DNA from: Brevibacterium sp. JSBI002
GTDB taxonomy: Bacteria > Actinomycetota > Actinomycetes > Actinomycetales > Brevibacteriaceae
Assembly (NCBI RefSeq): GCF_026013965.1
Contig: NZ_CP110341.1
Location: forward strand, 2,046,001 to 2,110,000
Length of the DNA stretch: 64,000 nucleotides
Reading direction: 5' to 3'
Below the pieces are notes generated by a model. It made no database searches and was not told the DNA's origin. It worked only from the letters and a program-made list of their open reading frames with translations. This document shows positions 47,093 through 56,567 of this stretch, piece after piece. Within the stretch, counting starts at the first letter, position 1, and each line of letters begins with the position of its first letter. Both the position numbers and the translations under genes were made by a program.

Positions 47093-47803
47093 TCAGCGCC
47101 AGTCGGAGATGATGTCGACGAGTTCGCGCCGCGGTCCGGTGTAGAACGGTACCTCTTCGCGCACGTGCAGGCGCGCCTCGGTGTTGCGCAGATCGCGCAT
47201 CAGGTCGACGATGCGATGGAGCTCGGCGGCTTCGAAGGCCAGCAGCCATTCGTAGTCGCCGAGGGCGAAGGAGGCGATCGTGTTCGCCTTGATGTCCTTG
47301 TACGGGGCGGCGGCCATACCGTGGTCGCGCAGCATCTTCGCCCGCTCGGCGGGGTCGAGGAGGTACCAGTCGTAGGACCGCACGAACGGGTACACGCAGA
47401 TGTAGTCGCCGGGCTCGGGATCAGTCAGCAGAGCGGGCAGGTGGGCCTTGTTGAACTCCGCCGGGCGGTGGATTCCGACGACGGACCACACGGGTTCGAG
47501 CACTCCGCCGATCAGGCTGCGGCGGATCGCCGAGTACGCGGCCTGGACGACCTCGATTTCGGGGGCGTGGTACCAGAACAGGACGTCGGCATCGGCGCGC
47601 AGGGCGGAGACGTCGTAGATTCCGCGCACGATCAGACCGCGTTCCTTCAGGGGCTCGAGAGCCGCATGCAGCTCATCGGCGAGTTCCCTGCGGTCGGCAT
47701 CGCCGAGTTCTCCAGCAGAGGCGAAGACGGAGTAGGCGATATACCGCGTCTGCTCGTTCGCTTCCTCGATCTGGGCGTCGGTGGGCTGAGTGTATTCGCT
47801 CAT
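47093..47803 (-). CDS. hemQ: HemQ, coproheme decarboxylase (chlorite dismutase family)
   Basis: Last step of the coproporphyrin-dependent heme route: oxidative decarboxylation of coproheme to heme b. 236 residues, typical of actinobacterial HemQ. Seen are RYIAYSVFASAG, YDVSALRADADVLFWYHAP, a catalytic-tyrosine segment VRSYDWYLLDP, and the heme-ligand His in MLRDHG. ATG 47803 has AAGGAG six bases upstream; the longer frame to 47842 is not needed. It follows hemE and hemG on the same strand, completing a heme operon. Confidence 0.95.
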   Translation of the reverse strand: MSEYTQPTDAQIEEANEQTRYIAYSVFASAGELGDADRRELADELHAALEPLKERGLIVRGIYDVSALRADADVLFWYHAPEIEVVQAAYSAIRRSLIGGVLEPVWSVVGIHRPAEFNKAHLPALLTDPEPGDYICVYPFVRSYDWYLLDPAERAKMLRDHGMAAAPYKDIKANTIASFALGDYEWLLAFEAAELHRIVDLMRDLRNTEARLHVREEVPFYTGPRRELVDIISDWR

Positions 47804-47825
47804 ATCTGCTCCTTCTGTCTTCTCT

Positions 47826-49240
47826 TCATTCTGAAGTGCCACGGTGGTCGTCTGCAGGTCGGTTCAGTCTCCGGGCCGCAGCGTCCGCGCGGGCGATGCA
47901 GGCGGGAATGCCGACTCCCCCATAGGCGGATCCGGCGAGTTCGAGGCCGGGCAGCGACGCGATCTCTGCGTCGATGGCGGCGATGCGTCCGGCGTGGCCG
48001 GGCAGGTATTGCGGCAGCGCGGAGTTCCAGCGCTGCACTACCGAGCCCAGCAGCTGCGACTCCGGACGGGAGGTGATCGTCTGCCAATCGGCGAAGGCAC
48101 GTTCGACGATCTCCTCATCGGAGAACCTGCTCCAGACCTCGGGTCCGTCGCCGAAGCGTCCGATGCTCATCCGCACCAGGGCCGTCCCGCGGGGATATGG
48201 TCGGCCGTCCACGGCCATTTGTTCGACACGAAAGTCGAGGCCTTGATGAACGTGCCCTCGGTCGCGGGGACGAGGAACCCCGAACCCTTCAGTTCGACTC
48301 CCCCGAGGTCGACGAGGGCGGCGACCAAGGCGGTGGAGGCATAGGGAATCTCGCCGAGGCGGCTCGCCGATTCCGGGGCCACCGACCTCAGCAGCCCGGC
48401 AGTCACATGCGCGGGCGTGGCGAGAACGAGCCCATCGGATTCGATGTCGTCCCCCTCACCGCGGACGATCCACCTTTCGCCGTCGCGGTCGATCCCGGTG
48501 ACACCGGCGCCGAGGCGGACCGTCCCGCCGTCCAGCACGATCGCCTCGTGCAGGGCCGGGATGAGGCGGTTGATTCCGCCTTCGAAGCTCATGAACACCG
48601 GTTCCGGGTTCCCTGTCGACGCGGTCTGGGCATCGCGGGCGGCGAGGAGCCGTGCGACGAGGTCGAGCACCGAGGTGCCCTCGATCGCAGCGGGCAGCAG
48701 CGCGGGCACCGTTTCGGCCAGGGACAGGTCCCGGCAGCGACCGGCGTAGACGCCGCCGAGCAGCGGATCAACGAGTTCGTCGACGATGGCGCCGCCGAGG
48801 CGCTCGGACAGGAAGTCCCCCAGCGAGACGTCATCACCCTCGATCGGCGGGGTGATCCGTTCGGCCGCCAAGCGAGCGGCCGCCTCGGTGCCGATGAGGG
48901 ATTCGACCTCGGCCGCTTCGGCGGGCACCCCCATGATCGTCCGTTTGGGAATCGCGTGCAGGCTTCCTCGACTGAGCACCTGCGAACTGTGCCGGGTCGA
49001 GGGGAACACCGAGGCGAGGCCGAGTTCGGCGGCCAGGATCTTGGTCTCCGGACGTCGGTTGAGGCTCGCTTCGGCTCCTGAGTCGATGCCCACGGGCACG
49101 CCGCCATCGAGCGTGGTCGCTTTCAGACAGCCGCCGAGGAGGTCGCCTGATTCCAGCACGGTCACTCGGTGGTCGGCGGAGAGACGATAGGCGGCGACGA
49201 GGCCGGAGATCCCTCCTCCGACGACGGTGATCTGAGACAT
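47826..49240 (-). CDS. hemG: Coproporphyrinogen III oxidase HemG/HemY, frameshifted by one base
   Basis: FAD-dependent oxidase that converts coproporphyrinogen III to coproporphyrin III in Gram-positive bacteria. It starts at ATG 49240 with the FAD motif VVGGGISGLVAAYRL; conserved blocks follow (GIDSGAEASLNR, DPLLGGVYAGR, FEGGINRLIPAL). The frame breaks near 48186-48194: adding one base in a G run joins SNKWPWTADHIPAG to TALVRMSIGRFGD and gives 471 residues, the family length, ending at 47826. Heme synthesis needs this enzyme and both halves are otherwise well conserved, so an error in the sequence is the likely cause. It lies between hemE (four bases upstream) and hemQ. Confidence 0.88.
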
Positions 49241-49244
49241 TCGA

Positions 49245-50291
49245 TCAGCCGCGGCTGCCGAGGATCTCGGCCGAGACGCGGTGCACGAGGTCGACGACGC
49301 GTCCGGGCACCTCGGGGTCGGTGTCGGGCAGGACGCCGTGGCCGAGGTTGAAGACGAATCCGCGGTCGAGTTCGAGTCCCTTGCGCACGATCGCCTCGAC
49401 GCGGGCCGACAGCGCCTCCCACGGGGCGAAGAGCAGGGCCGGGTCCAGGTTGCCCTGGAGCGCCTGACCGGGATTGACGCGAGTGGCGGCATCGGCGAGG
49501 TCGACGCGGAAGTCGACGCCAACGGTCGTCGATCCGGCCTGTGCCATGGAGCCGAGCAGCTCACCGGTCTGCACGCCGAAGTGGATGCTGGGCACGTCGT
49601 GTCCGGACAATGCGTCGAAGACTGCGGTGGAGTGTTCGAGGACGTGGTCCTCGTAGTCGTCGCGAGCGAGGTAGCCGGCCCAGGAGTCGAAGAGCTGGAA
49701 GGCCTTGGCACCGGCGTTCAGCTGCACGTCGATGAAGGTCGCCGACATCGTCGCAAGCTTGCTCAGCAGGGCCGAGAACGCCTCGGGGTCGGAGACCATG
49801 AGCGACTTCGTCTTCTCGTGGTTCTTACTCGGCCCGCCTTCGATGAGGTAGCTGGCCAGGGTGAACGGAGCACCGGCGAAGCCGATGAGCGGGGTGGCCT
49901 CGCCGAGTTCGGCGGTCACCCGCTGGATCGATTCGGCGATGTCCGGGATGTCGGCGGCGTCGAGTTCGGGCAGGGCGTCGATATCGGCGCGGGAGCGCAC
50001 CGGGGAGGCGATGACCGGGCCGACGCCGGGAACGATCTCCACCTCGACTCCGGCGGCCTGGAGCGGGACGACGATATCGGAGAAGAAGATGGCCGCGTCG
50101 ACGCCGTGGCGGCGGACCGGCTGGAGGGTGATCTCGGAGACCATCTCGGGGTCGCGGCAGGCATCGAGCATCTGAGTGCCTTCGCGCAGCTTGCGGTACT
50201 CAGGCAGGGAGCGGCCGGCCTGCCGCATGAACCAGACGGGAGTGTGCGAAACCGGCTCCGAACGCAGGGCAGCCAACAGGGGTGATGTCAT
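49245..50291 (-). CDS. hemE: Uroporphyrinogen decarboxylase
   Basis: Removes four acetate carboxyls from uroporphyrinogen III to give coproporphyrinogen III. 348 residues. The N-terminal signature WFMRQAGRSLPEYR contains the substrate-binding arginines, FFSDIVVPLQAAG the catalytic Asp, and GFAGAPFTLASYLIEGG and FNLGHGVLPDTDP complete the family pattern. ATG 50291 is the first plausible start. First gene of the hemE-hemG-hemQ unit; the divergent DUF3000 gene lies 159 bases away. Confidence 0.97.
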   Translation of the reverse strand: MTSPLLAALRSEPVSHTPVWFMRQAGRSLPEYRKLREGTQMLDACRDPEMVSEITLQPVRRHGVDAAIFFSDIVVPLQAAGVEVEIVPGVGPVIASPVRSRADIDALPELDAADIPDIAESIQRVTAELGEATPLIGFAGAPFTLASYLIEGGPSKNHEKTKSLMVSDPEAFSALLSKLATMSATFIDVQLNAGAKAFQLFDSWAGYLARDDYEDHVLEHSTAVFDALSGHDVPSIHFGVQTGELLGSMAQAGSTTVGVDFRVDLADAATRVNPGQALQGNLDPALLFAPWEALSARVEAIVRKGLELDRGFVFNLGHGVLPDTDPEVPGRVVDLVHRVSAEILGSRG

Positions 50292-50450
50292 GGGGCCATC
50301 TTCCCATTCTTCGATCGCTCATGCCCACTCGTCGTCGGTTTCAAGACGGGCCGTCTTGCCGTCTCAGCATCCGGCCGAGGACACGATCCGACGGATTGTC
50401 CGGGGCCGCCTCGGCGTGGATGATTCCTCTGTCCGCACGGCTGATCTATC

Positions 50451-51074
50451 GTGGCAATTGTGGTCAACACCTCACCTCTCAATCGCATTCCGGCGGAGTT
50501 CTCCGCCGTGACGTCGGTGCTGCGTCAGGCGCGCAGCACGAACAACGTGTCGATTTCCGAGATTCCCGCCCCGGCCCGTCTGGCGCCCTACTCCTATGCG
50601 CTCGGGGCCGAGGTCAGCGCCGATGAGACGTTTCTGCGGGCCAGCGGCGAGGCCATCGACGAGCTCGCCACCGGCCGCATCGTCGTCCTCTTCGATCCCG
50701 CCGCCCCCGAGGAATGGGAGGGGTCGTTCCGGGTGGTCTCCTATATCCGGGCCGAACTCGAACACGAACTCGGCAATGAGACGATGCTCGGGCATGTGGC
50801 ATGGAGCTGGCTCGAGGATGCCCTCGATGCCAACGACTGCCAGGTGCTCGCCGCCGGCGGGACGACCACACGGGTGCTGTCCGAGAGCTTCGGCACCTTG
50901 GCCGATCGCCCGGCCACGATAGACTTGGAGCTGCGCGCCTCGTGGACACCCGTGATTGACGAGCCGGATCTGATCGGCAATCACTTCGAGGCCTGGATCG
51001 ATCTGCTCAGCACAGTCGCCGGACTGCCACCACTTCCTGAAGGAGTCACAGCCCTGCCCGGGCGCCGTCGATGA
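50451..51074 (+). CDS. DUF3000 protein
   Basis: A 207-residue protein of the actinobacteria-specific DUF3000 family, function unknown. Recognisable stretches are IPAPARLAPYSYALGAEV, GRIVVLFDPAAPEEWEGSFRVV and LGHVAWSWLEDAL. The first in-frame start is GTG 50451 (another GTG is three codons on); there is no Shine-Dalgarno sequence, so the message may be leaderless. It overlaps the RNase D gene by ATGA. The DUF3000-RNase D-dxs neighbourhood is conserved in actinobacteria, and the coupling hints at an RNA-related role. Confidence 0.9.
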   Translation: MAIVVNTSPLNRIPAEFSAVTSVLRQARSTNNVSISEIPAPARLAPYSYALGAEVSADETFLRASGEAIDELATGRIVVLFDPAAPEEWEGSFRVVSYIRAELEHELGNETMLGHVAWSWLEDALDANDCQVLAAGGTTTRVLSESFGTLADRPATIDLELRASWTPVIDEPDLIGNHFEAWIDLLSTVAGLPPLPEGVTALPGRRR

Positions 51075-52243
51075 CAACTGAACTACCGCTTTTGGAAACA
51101 CCCGCGAACGGCATCCCCGACGTCGTCGACACACCAGAGGACCTCTCCACCTCGATCGCCAGTCTGGCCGCCGCCCAGGGTCCGATCGCCATCGACGCCG
51201 AACGTGCTTCCGGCATCAGATACGGGCAGCGCGCCTTCCTCGTCCAGCTGCGACGTGAAGGTGCGGGCACCTTCCTCCTCGATTCCGAGACGCTCGGTGA
51301 CCTCAGCGACCTCAACCCGGCTCTCGGCTCCGACGAGTGGGTCATCCATTCGGTGACGCAGGACCTGCCGTGCCTGCAGGAGCGCGGAATGCGCCCGGCC
51401 GCTCTGTTCGACACCGAGCTGGCCGCCAGGCTGCTCGGGTGGGAGAAGTTCGGTCTGGCCGCAGTCGCCGAACGCACCCTGGGGGTGCGACTGGCTAAGG
51501 AGCATTCGGCCGCCGACTGGTCGACGCGTCCGCTGCCGAAGGAGTGGCTGAACTATGCCGCCCTCGACGTCGAGGTGCTCCTGCCGATCCGCGATATCCT
51601 CCACCAGCAGCTTCTCGACTTGGACCGGTGGGAATTTGCGCAGCAGGAGTTCGCGCACCTGCTCGACTTCACCCCGAAGCATTTCGATGAGCCGTGGCGA
51701 CGCACGCATGGACTCTCGAAGATCAGGTCCCGCCGCGACATCGCCCGAGTCCGCGAGCTCTGGCAGGCGCGGGATTCCATGGCCCGTGAAGCCGATCTGG
51801 CTCCCACGAAGATCCTGCGCGATCGTGAGCTCGTCGCCCTCGCCCAGTCCGGTGTGAAGTCCAGCGATGACATCCTGGCGCAGTGGCGCCGGCTCTCTCG
51901 CGCCGAGGCGGCCCGGCTCTTCCGTGCCTACCGCAAGGCCTCCCGGTTGGGTGCCGAAGAGCTGCCGGGACGGTTCGAACGCGGACGGTCGAAGCGCAGC
52001 GCGTTCAACCCGGCGGAGCTCAAGGAGCGGGTGGCGGCGCTCAAGGCCGCAATGTCGGAGCTTTCCGACGAGCTGACGATCCCCCATGATGTGCTCCTCC
52101 AGCCGGCAATCGTGAAGTCCCTGGCTGCGGAGTCGAACGTCGATGTCGAGGATTACCTCGCCGAGGCGGGGGCACGGCCCTGGCAGGTCGAGCTCAGTGC
52201 TCCCGAGCTGCAGAAGGCCTTGGCCGGACTCCCCCAGGCCTGA
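51071..52243 (+). CDS. Ribonuclease D-like 3'-5' exonuclease with HRDC domain
   Basis: DEDD-family exonuclease trimming tRNA and other small RNAs. 390 residues. The catalytic residues appear in PIAIDAERASG (Exo I), VIHSVTQDLPCL (Exo II) and WLNYAALDVEVLLPI (Exo III). The HRDC nucleic-acid-binding domain is visible around residues 215-290 (RELWQARDSMAREADLAPTKIL). ATG 51071 overlaps the DUF3000 stop. Convergent with dxs, 60 bases apart. Confidence 0.93.
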   Translation: MTTELPLLETPANGIPDVVDTPEDLSTSIASLAAAQGPIAIDAERASGIRYGQRAFLVQLRREGAGTFLLDSETLGDLSDLNPALGSDEWVIHSVTQDLPCLQERGMRPAALFDTELAARLLGWEKFGLAAVAERTLGVRLAKEHSAADWSTRPLPKEWLNYAALDVEVLLPIRDILHQQLLDLDRWEFAQQEFAHLLDFTPKHFDEPWRRTHGLSKIRSRRDIARVRELWQARDSMAREADLAPTKILRDRELVALAQSGVKSSDDILAQWRRLSRAEAARLFRAYRKASRLGAEELPGRFERGRSKRSAFNPAELKERVAALKAAMSELSDELTIPHDVLLQPAIVKSLAAESNVDVEDYLAEAGARPWQVELSAPELQKALAGLPQA

Positions 52244-52303
52244 ACTCACGCTCAAGTCCCAAGGGTCGAACTTCTGTCCTCCGTCGCCCCTGTGAGCCCG
52301 AAC

Positions 52304-54243
52304 TCACACCGCGCGGCGGGAACTCTGATCGGCTCGATCGGCCACCTCGGCGGGCAGGGCCTTGAGGATTTCGGACAGGATCGTGTCGACGTCGAGGCCC
52401 ACCTCGGCGAGGATCTCTTCACGTGTCCCCTGCGGCAGGAACTCATCAGGCACGCCGAGTTCGAGCACCCCGATCCGCGAATCGGCTTCGCGCAGGTCGG
52501 AGCGGACCTGTGAACCCACACCGCCGATCTTCACTCCGTCTTCGATGACGGCAACCAGACTGTGGTCGGCGGCGAGGTCGATGACGGATTCGGGTACGGG
52601 CAGCACCCATCTGGGATCGATGATCGTCGCGTTCAGTCCGTGTTCGGCCAGGCGGTCGGCGACGTCACCGGCCAACCTGGCGAAGGGTCCCACGGAGACG
52701 ATGAGCACATGGGATTCGGACCGGCCGGTCCCTCACGGAGGATGTCGACGCCGTCGTCGAGCCGCCTCAGCGCCGGGATGTCGGCACCGACGCCGCCGCG
52801 GGGAAATCTCACCACGGTCGGGGCGTCTTCGACGGTCACGGCTTCGCGGAGCTCTTCGGTCAGTCGGGCGGCATCGCGGGGTGCGGCCAGGCGCAGTCCG
52901 GGGACGACGCGCAGCATCGCGATGTCCCAGATTCCATGGTGGCTGGCTCCGTCGGGGCCGGTGATTCCGGCGCGGTCGAGCACGAAGGTCACGCCCTGGC
53001 GGTGGAGGGCGACGTCCATGAGCACTTGGTCGAAGGCGCGGGAGAGGAACGTGGAGTAGATGCACACGACGGGGTGGAGTCCGCCGTAGGACAGGCCCGC
53101 CGCCGAGGCGACCGCATGCTGTTCGGCGATGCCGACGTCGAAGACCCGGTCAGGGAATTCTTCGGCGAATTTCGCCAGTCCCACGGGCAGGAGCATGGCG
53201 GCGGTGATGGCGACGATGTCCTCGCGTTCCTCGGCGAGTGCGCAGATCTCGGTGCCGAACACGGAGGTCCATGACGTCGATTTCGACGGTGTCGATCTCC
53301 CGGTGACGGGGTCGATGACGCCGACGGAGTGGAACTGGTCGGCGTCGTCGTTGACGGCCGGGTCGAATCCGTGGCCCTTCTGTGTGATCATGTGGACGAT
53401 GATGGGGCCGCCGTCGAACTGTTTGGCCAGTTGGAGGGCCTTGTCGACCGAGGGCAGGTCGTGTCCGTCGACGGGGCCCAAGTATTTGATGCCGAGTTCG
53501 TCGAACATTCCGGTCTCGGGTGGGCTGACCATGTCTTTGAGTCCGCGTTTGACGCCGTGGATGGCGCTGTAGGCGGCGCGGCCGGGTCGGCCGGATTGGC
53601 GGAGTGTCTCCTTGCCCCAGGTCAGGAGTTTCTCGTAGCTCGAGGTGGTGCGCAGTTCGTCGAGATGGACGGCGAATCCGCCGACGGTCGGGGCGTAGGA
53701 GCGACCGTTGTCGTTGACGACGATGACCAGCCGCCTCGGCGGGGTGGAGGTGTCGGCGGCGATGGTGTTGAGAGCTTCCCAGGCCATTCCCCCGGTCAGG
53801 GCTCCGTCGCCGATGACGGCGACGACGTGACGGTCTCGCTCACCGGTGAGCTGGCGAGCCTTGGCGATGCCGTCGGCCCAGGACAGGGAGGCCGAGGCGT
53901 GGGAGTTCTCGACGACGTCGTGCTCGCTCTCGCGCCGGCTCGGGTAGCCGGAGAGTCCGTCGCGCTGCCGCAGGGTGGGGAACTCCTCGCTGCGGCCGGT
54001 GAGCAGTTTGTGCACATATGTCTGGTGGCCGACGTCGAAGATGATCGTGTCGCGCGGCGAGTCGAAGGTGCGGTGGAGGCCAATGGTCAGTTCGACGACG
54101 CCGAGGTTGGGGCCCAGATGTCCGCCCGTGCCGGACACGGTCGTGATGAGGTAATCGCGGATCTCTTTGGCCAGCACTTCGCATTCCGATGCGTCGAGTC
54201 GACGCAGATCGGCAGGCGAGCCGAGGGATTCGAGAAAGGTCAT
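52304..54243 (-). CDS. dxs: 1-deoxy-D-xylulose-5-phosphate synthase, frameshifted by one base
   Basis: Thiamine-diphosphate enzyme joining pyruvate and glyceraldehyde-3-phosphate, the entry to the MEP isoprenoid pathway. It starts at ATG 54243. The N-terminal part has [18 protein letters not shown], the ThDP motif [17 protein letters not shown], and the transketolase Pyr domain [20 protein letters not shown]. Near 52712-52724 the frame breaks; one added base (a C on the coding strand) links REGPAGP to [20 protein letters not shown] and gives 646 residues, the normal length. The gene is essential in bacteria lacking the mevalonate route, so the indel is probably not real. Confidence 0.9.
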
Positions 54244-54864
54244 GCGGCCTCAGTTCTGACGACATCGTTGGCGGACAGATTCCATCCGCCCCATCCTATC
54301 GCTCACAGATGCGTCCCTCACCCTTCGAGACGTATCTCCGCGCTGCAGTACCCCTCAGCCTTCCCGCTGCACCGCCTCGGCGCTGGCAATGCACACCATT
54401 GCCTATGCACTCCTCACCGTTCGTGGCACACCAACCCGTTGCAGCACGGTGTTGAGCGACTGCCGATGAGTGATGGTCGCATTTGCGCCCACCCCCACCC
54501 ACGCCGAGGTGGCCGACCGCCAGCGCACGGATTCCCGCGGACACGCTCACGCTTCCCGACAATCCCGCGCGACAGCGACCGTCCCTCACCCTTCGCCGCA
54601 CAGCGCACCGCTGCAACGAGGCGATTTGCCACGAACGGTGACGGATGCCGAACTGCGTGGAGGACGTGACGCGAACGGTGAGGGATGCTCGATCAACGGC
54701 ACCGTCACACGCGCCCGGGCACGACGAAGGCCGGTGGGAACAAATCCCACCGGCCTTCGATCAGCTCCGGCTCAGCGCCTCAGCGCGAACCGACTGCCGC
54801 GAGTCGCAGACTCACAGCTCAGCCTGGTGCGGCGAAGTCGCCGCTCAGGCCTCGTCTTCTGCGA
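54244..54864. other. Intergenic region with dispersed inverted repeats, no gene recognised
   Basis: Between dxs and the acnA remnant. A short motif of the form TCCCTCACC-TTCG / CGAACGGTGAGGGA occurs about five times in both orientations (near 54310, 54411, 54580, 54627, 54676). Two of the copies are part of a longer imperfect inverted repeat of about 39 bases (about 54408-54447 and 54610-54648, shared block TGCCACGAACGGTGA). A terminator hairpin is at 54725-54759. Open frames crossing it have no ribosome-binding sites and no recognisable product. Confidence 0.55.
54725..54759 (-). terminator. Terminator of the former acnA-like gene
   Basis: A perfect 15-bp stem, CGAAGGCCGGTGGGA / TCCCACCGGCCTTCG, with a five-base loop. 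It lies about 105 bases past the stop codon of the acnA remnant on the minus strand, with no other intact gene to serve. Confidence 0.75.
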
Positions 54865-54903
54865 TCAGGCTTCTGCGAGCTGACGCAGAACGTACTGAGA
54901 CAT
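54865..54903 (-). pseudogene. 3'-terminal codons of an aconitase-like gene at the island border
   Basis: Twelve codons and a TGA stop reading MSQYVLRQLAEA. From the third codon this matches the way actinobacterial aconitate hydratases (AcnA) end (...GGILQYVLR...). The expected upstream coding sequence is absent; beyond about 54899 the sequence is the unrelated MFS fragment. The remnant, with its own terminator below, marks the point where the copper island joins the old chromosome. Identification rests on ten residues plus the common dxs-acn neighbourhood, so it is tentative. Confidence 0.5.
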
Positions 54904-54904
54904 G

Positions 54905-56246
54905 CTTCGATAGCCCCTGTCACCGCCAATTCAGCGGTCCGGCGTCGATGCTGCTTCCGTCGGTGTCCATCGCTGCGGCGTTGACGACCAGTCCCGAGCT
55001 GATGATCGCCTGGCGCGCCGTCCTCGGCGTGGGAGGAGCCATGATGCTCCCGTCCACGCTGGGACTGATCTTCGTGCTCTTCGCCGACCCGAAGGCGCGA
55101 GGCGTCGCGATCGGCGTGTGGGCCGGCGGGATCTCCGCCGGCGTCGCCCTCGGACCACTGCTGTCCGGACTGCTGCTGGAAGTCTTCGGCTGGCAGGCGA
55201 CGTTCCTGGTCGCGGTGCCCGTGATGGCGTTGGTGGCCATCGGCGCGCCGCTGCTGCTGCCTGAGCACAAGGATCCGACCGCGAAGATCGATCTGCTCAG
55301 CGCACTGCTCCTGGTCGCCTCGCTGCTGGCCATCATCTACGGCGTCAAGCGCTTCGCCACCCAGGAGCCGGCCGGTCCGTCGATCGGCCTGCTGATCGCC
55401 GGAGCACTGGTCGGGTTGTGGTTCGTGATCCGGCAGCTGCGCGCGACCCAGCCCCTGCTTGACGTGCGGCTGTTCGCCAACCGCACCGTCAGCGGAGCAC
55501 TTGCGGTGTTCCTCCTCTCGGCCGCGGCGCTGGGTGGGGTGTACTCGCTGTTCACCCAGTACCTGCAGCAGGTCCAGGGGCTCTCGCCCATGCAGGCCGG
55601 GCTGTCAATCCTGCCCGCCGCGGCAGTCCTCATCGTCGTCTCGACCCTCTCGCCGATGCTCGCCCGAAGGTTCCGGCCGGGCAACGTGATCGCCGTCGGA
55701 CTACTCACCCAGGTCGTCGGCTACATCCTGTTCACCCAGCTCGACGCCGGCACCGGCCTCGCGCTGGTGATCGCGAGCTTCGTCGTCACCTACCCCGGGG
55801 TCGCGCCGTCCATGGCGCTGACCACGGACCTGGTCGTGAGCTCGGTCCCACCGGAGAAGGCCGGCGGTGCCTCCGGGCTCGCGACGACCGTCAATGACCT
55901 CGGGATCTCCCTCGGCGTCGCGGTCATCGGCAGCATCGGGATCGCCGCCTACCGCAGCCAGATCTCCGGCTCCCTGCCCGATGGGCTGCCACCGGAGGCC
56001 GCGGCCGCGGCTGAGACCGGAATCGACGGGGCCATCGACGCCGCCGGGCAGCTGCCGGGTGACATCGGAGAGGCACTGACGACCGCGGCCCAACAGGCCT
56101 TCACCAGCGGACTCAACGCCGCCGGGATCACCTCCGCCGTCATCGCTGCCGTCGCCGCGATCATCGCCGCCGTCGGCCTGCGCCATATCCGCCCCACCGG
56201 GCAGGCCCACGACGACGCCGAGAAGGAACCCGCTCAGGAGTCGTGA
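54905..56246 (+). pseudogene. MFS transporter (DHA2, 14-TM type), 5' truncated
   Basis: Sequence is clearly MFS from about 54940 on: VSIAAALTTSPELMIAWRAVLGVGGAMMLPSTL is the normal TM3-TM4 region, followed by the motif-C-like GISAGVALGPLLSGLLLE and a complete C-terminal half ending in an acidic tail. The first 60-80 residues, with TM1, TM2 and motif A, are missing; upstream sequence is unrelated. The first usable ATG is 54948, without a ribosome-binding site, so a functional product is unlikely. The break coincides with the island border, so the loss probably accompanied the insertion. A perfect 16-bp hairpin follows the stop. Confidence 0.85.
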
Positions 56247-56260
56247 CGCATCCTCGACCC

Positions 56261-56298
56261 TTCGTGTCCGGCGGACGGATGAGTCCGCCGGACACGAA
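56261..56298 (+). terminator. Terminator after the MFS fragment
   Basis: TTCGTGTCCGGCGGAC (56261-56276) pairs perfectly with GTCCGCCGGACACGAA (56283-56298) across a 6-base loop, 15 bases after the stop codon. Confidence 0.85.
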
Positions 56299-56381
56299 CG
56301 CCGACACCCGCCATAGGTACACCGAGAAGACGGCAGAACCGCCCCGCGACGAGGCCGCCGAACCACGCCGAAGGAGACACG

Positions 56382-56525
56382 ATGACCACGCTCAGAACCA
56401 CCATCGACACTGTCCGACACTTACCGACGGCGCGGCGCGTGCTGCACTGCCTGCTCCGATGCGCCGCGTCGGGGGCATTGGATCGTTTCTCCCGAACGAC
56501 GCATACGTCTTGTCCGCGCAACTGA
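56382..56525 (+). CDS. Small ORF, 47 codons, with good ribosome-binding site
   Basis: Opens with ATG 56382 after GAAGGAG at five to six bases, so translation is plausible. The product (begins MTTLRTTIDTVRHLPTARR, basic, four cysteines) matches nothing I know. It may be a remnant whose original reading frame was cut, since the second half looks compositionally random. It sits between the MFS terminator and the convergent multicopper oxidase. Confidence 0.35.
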   Translation: MTTLRTTIDTVRHLPTARRVLHCLLRCAASGALDRFSRTTHTSCPRN

Positions 56526-56567
56526 GTCGCAGGCCGCGCACCCGAAGAGGTTCGCGGCCCCGATGCT

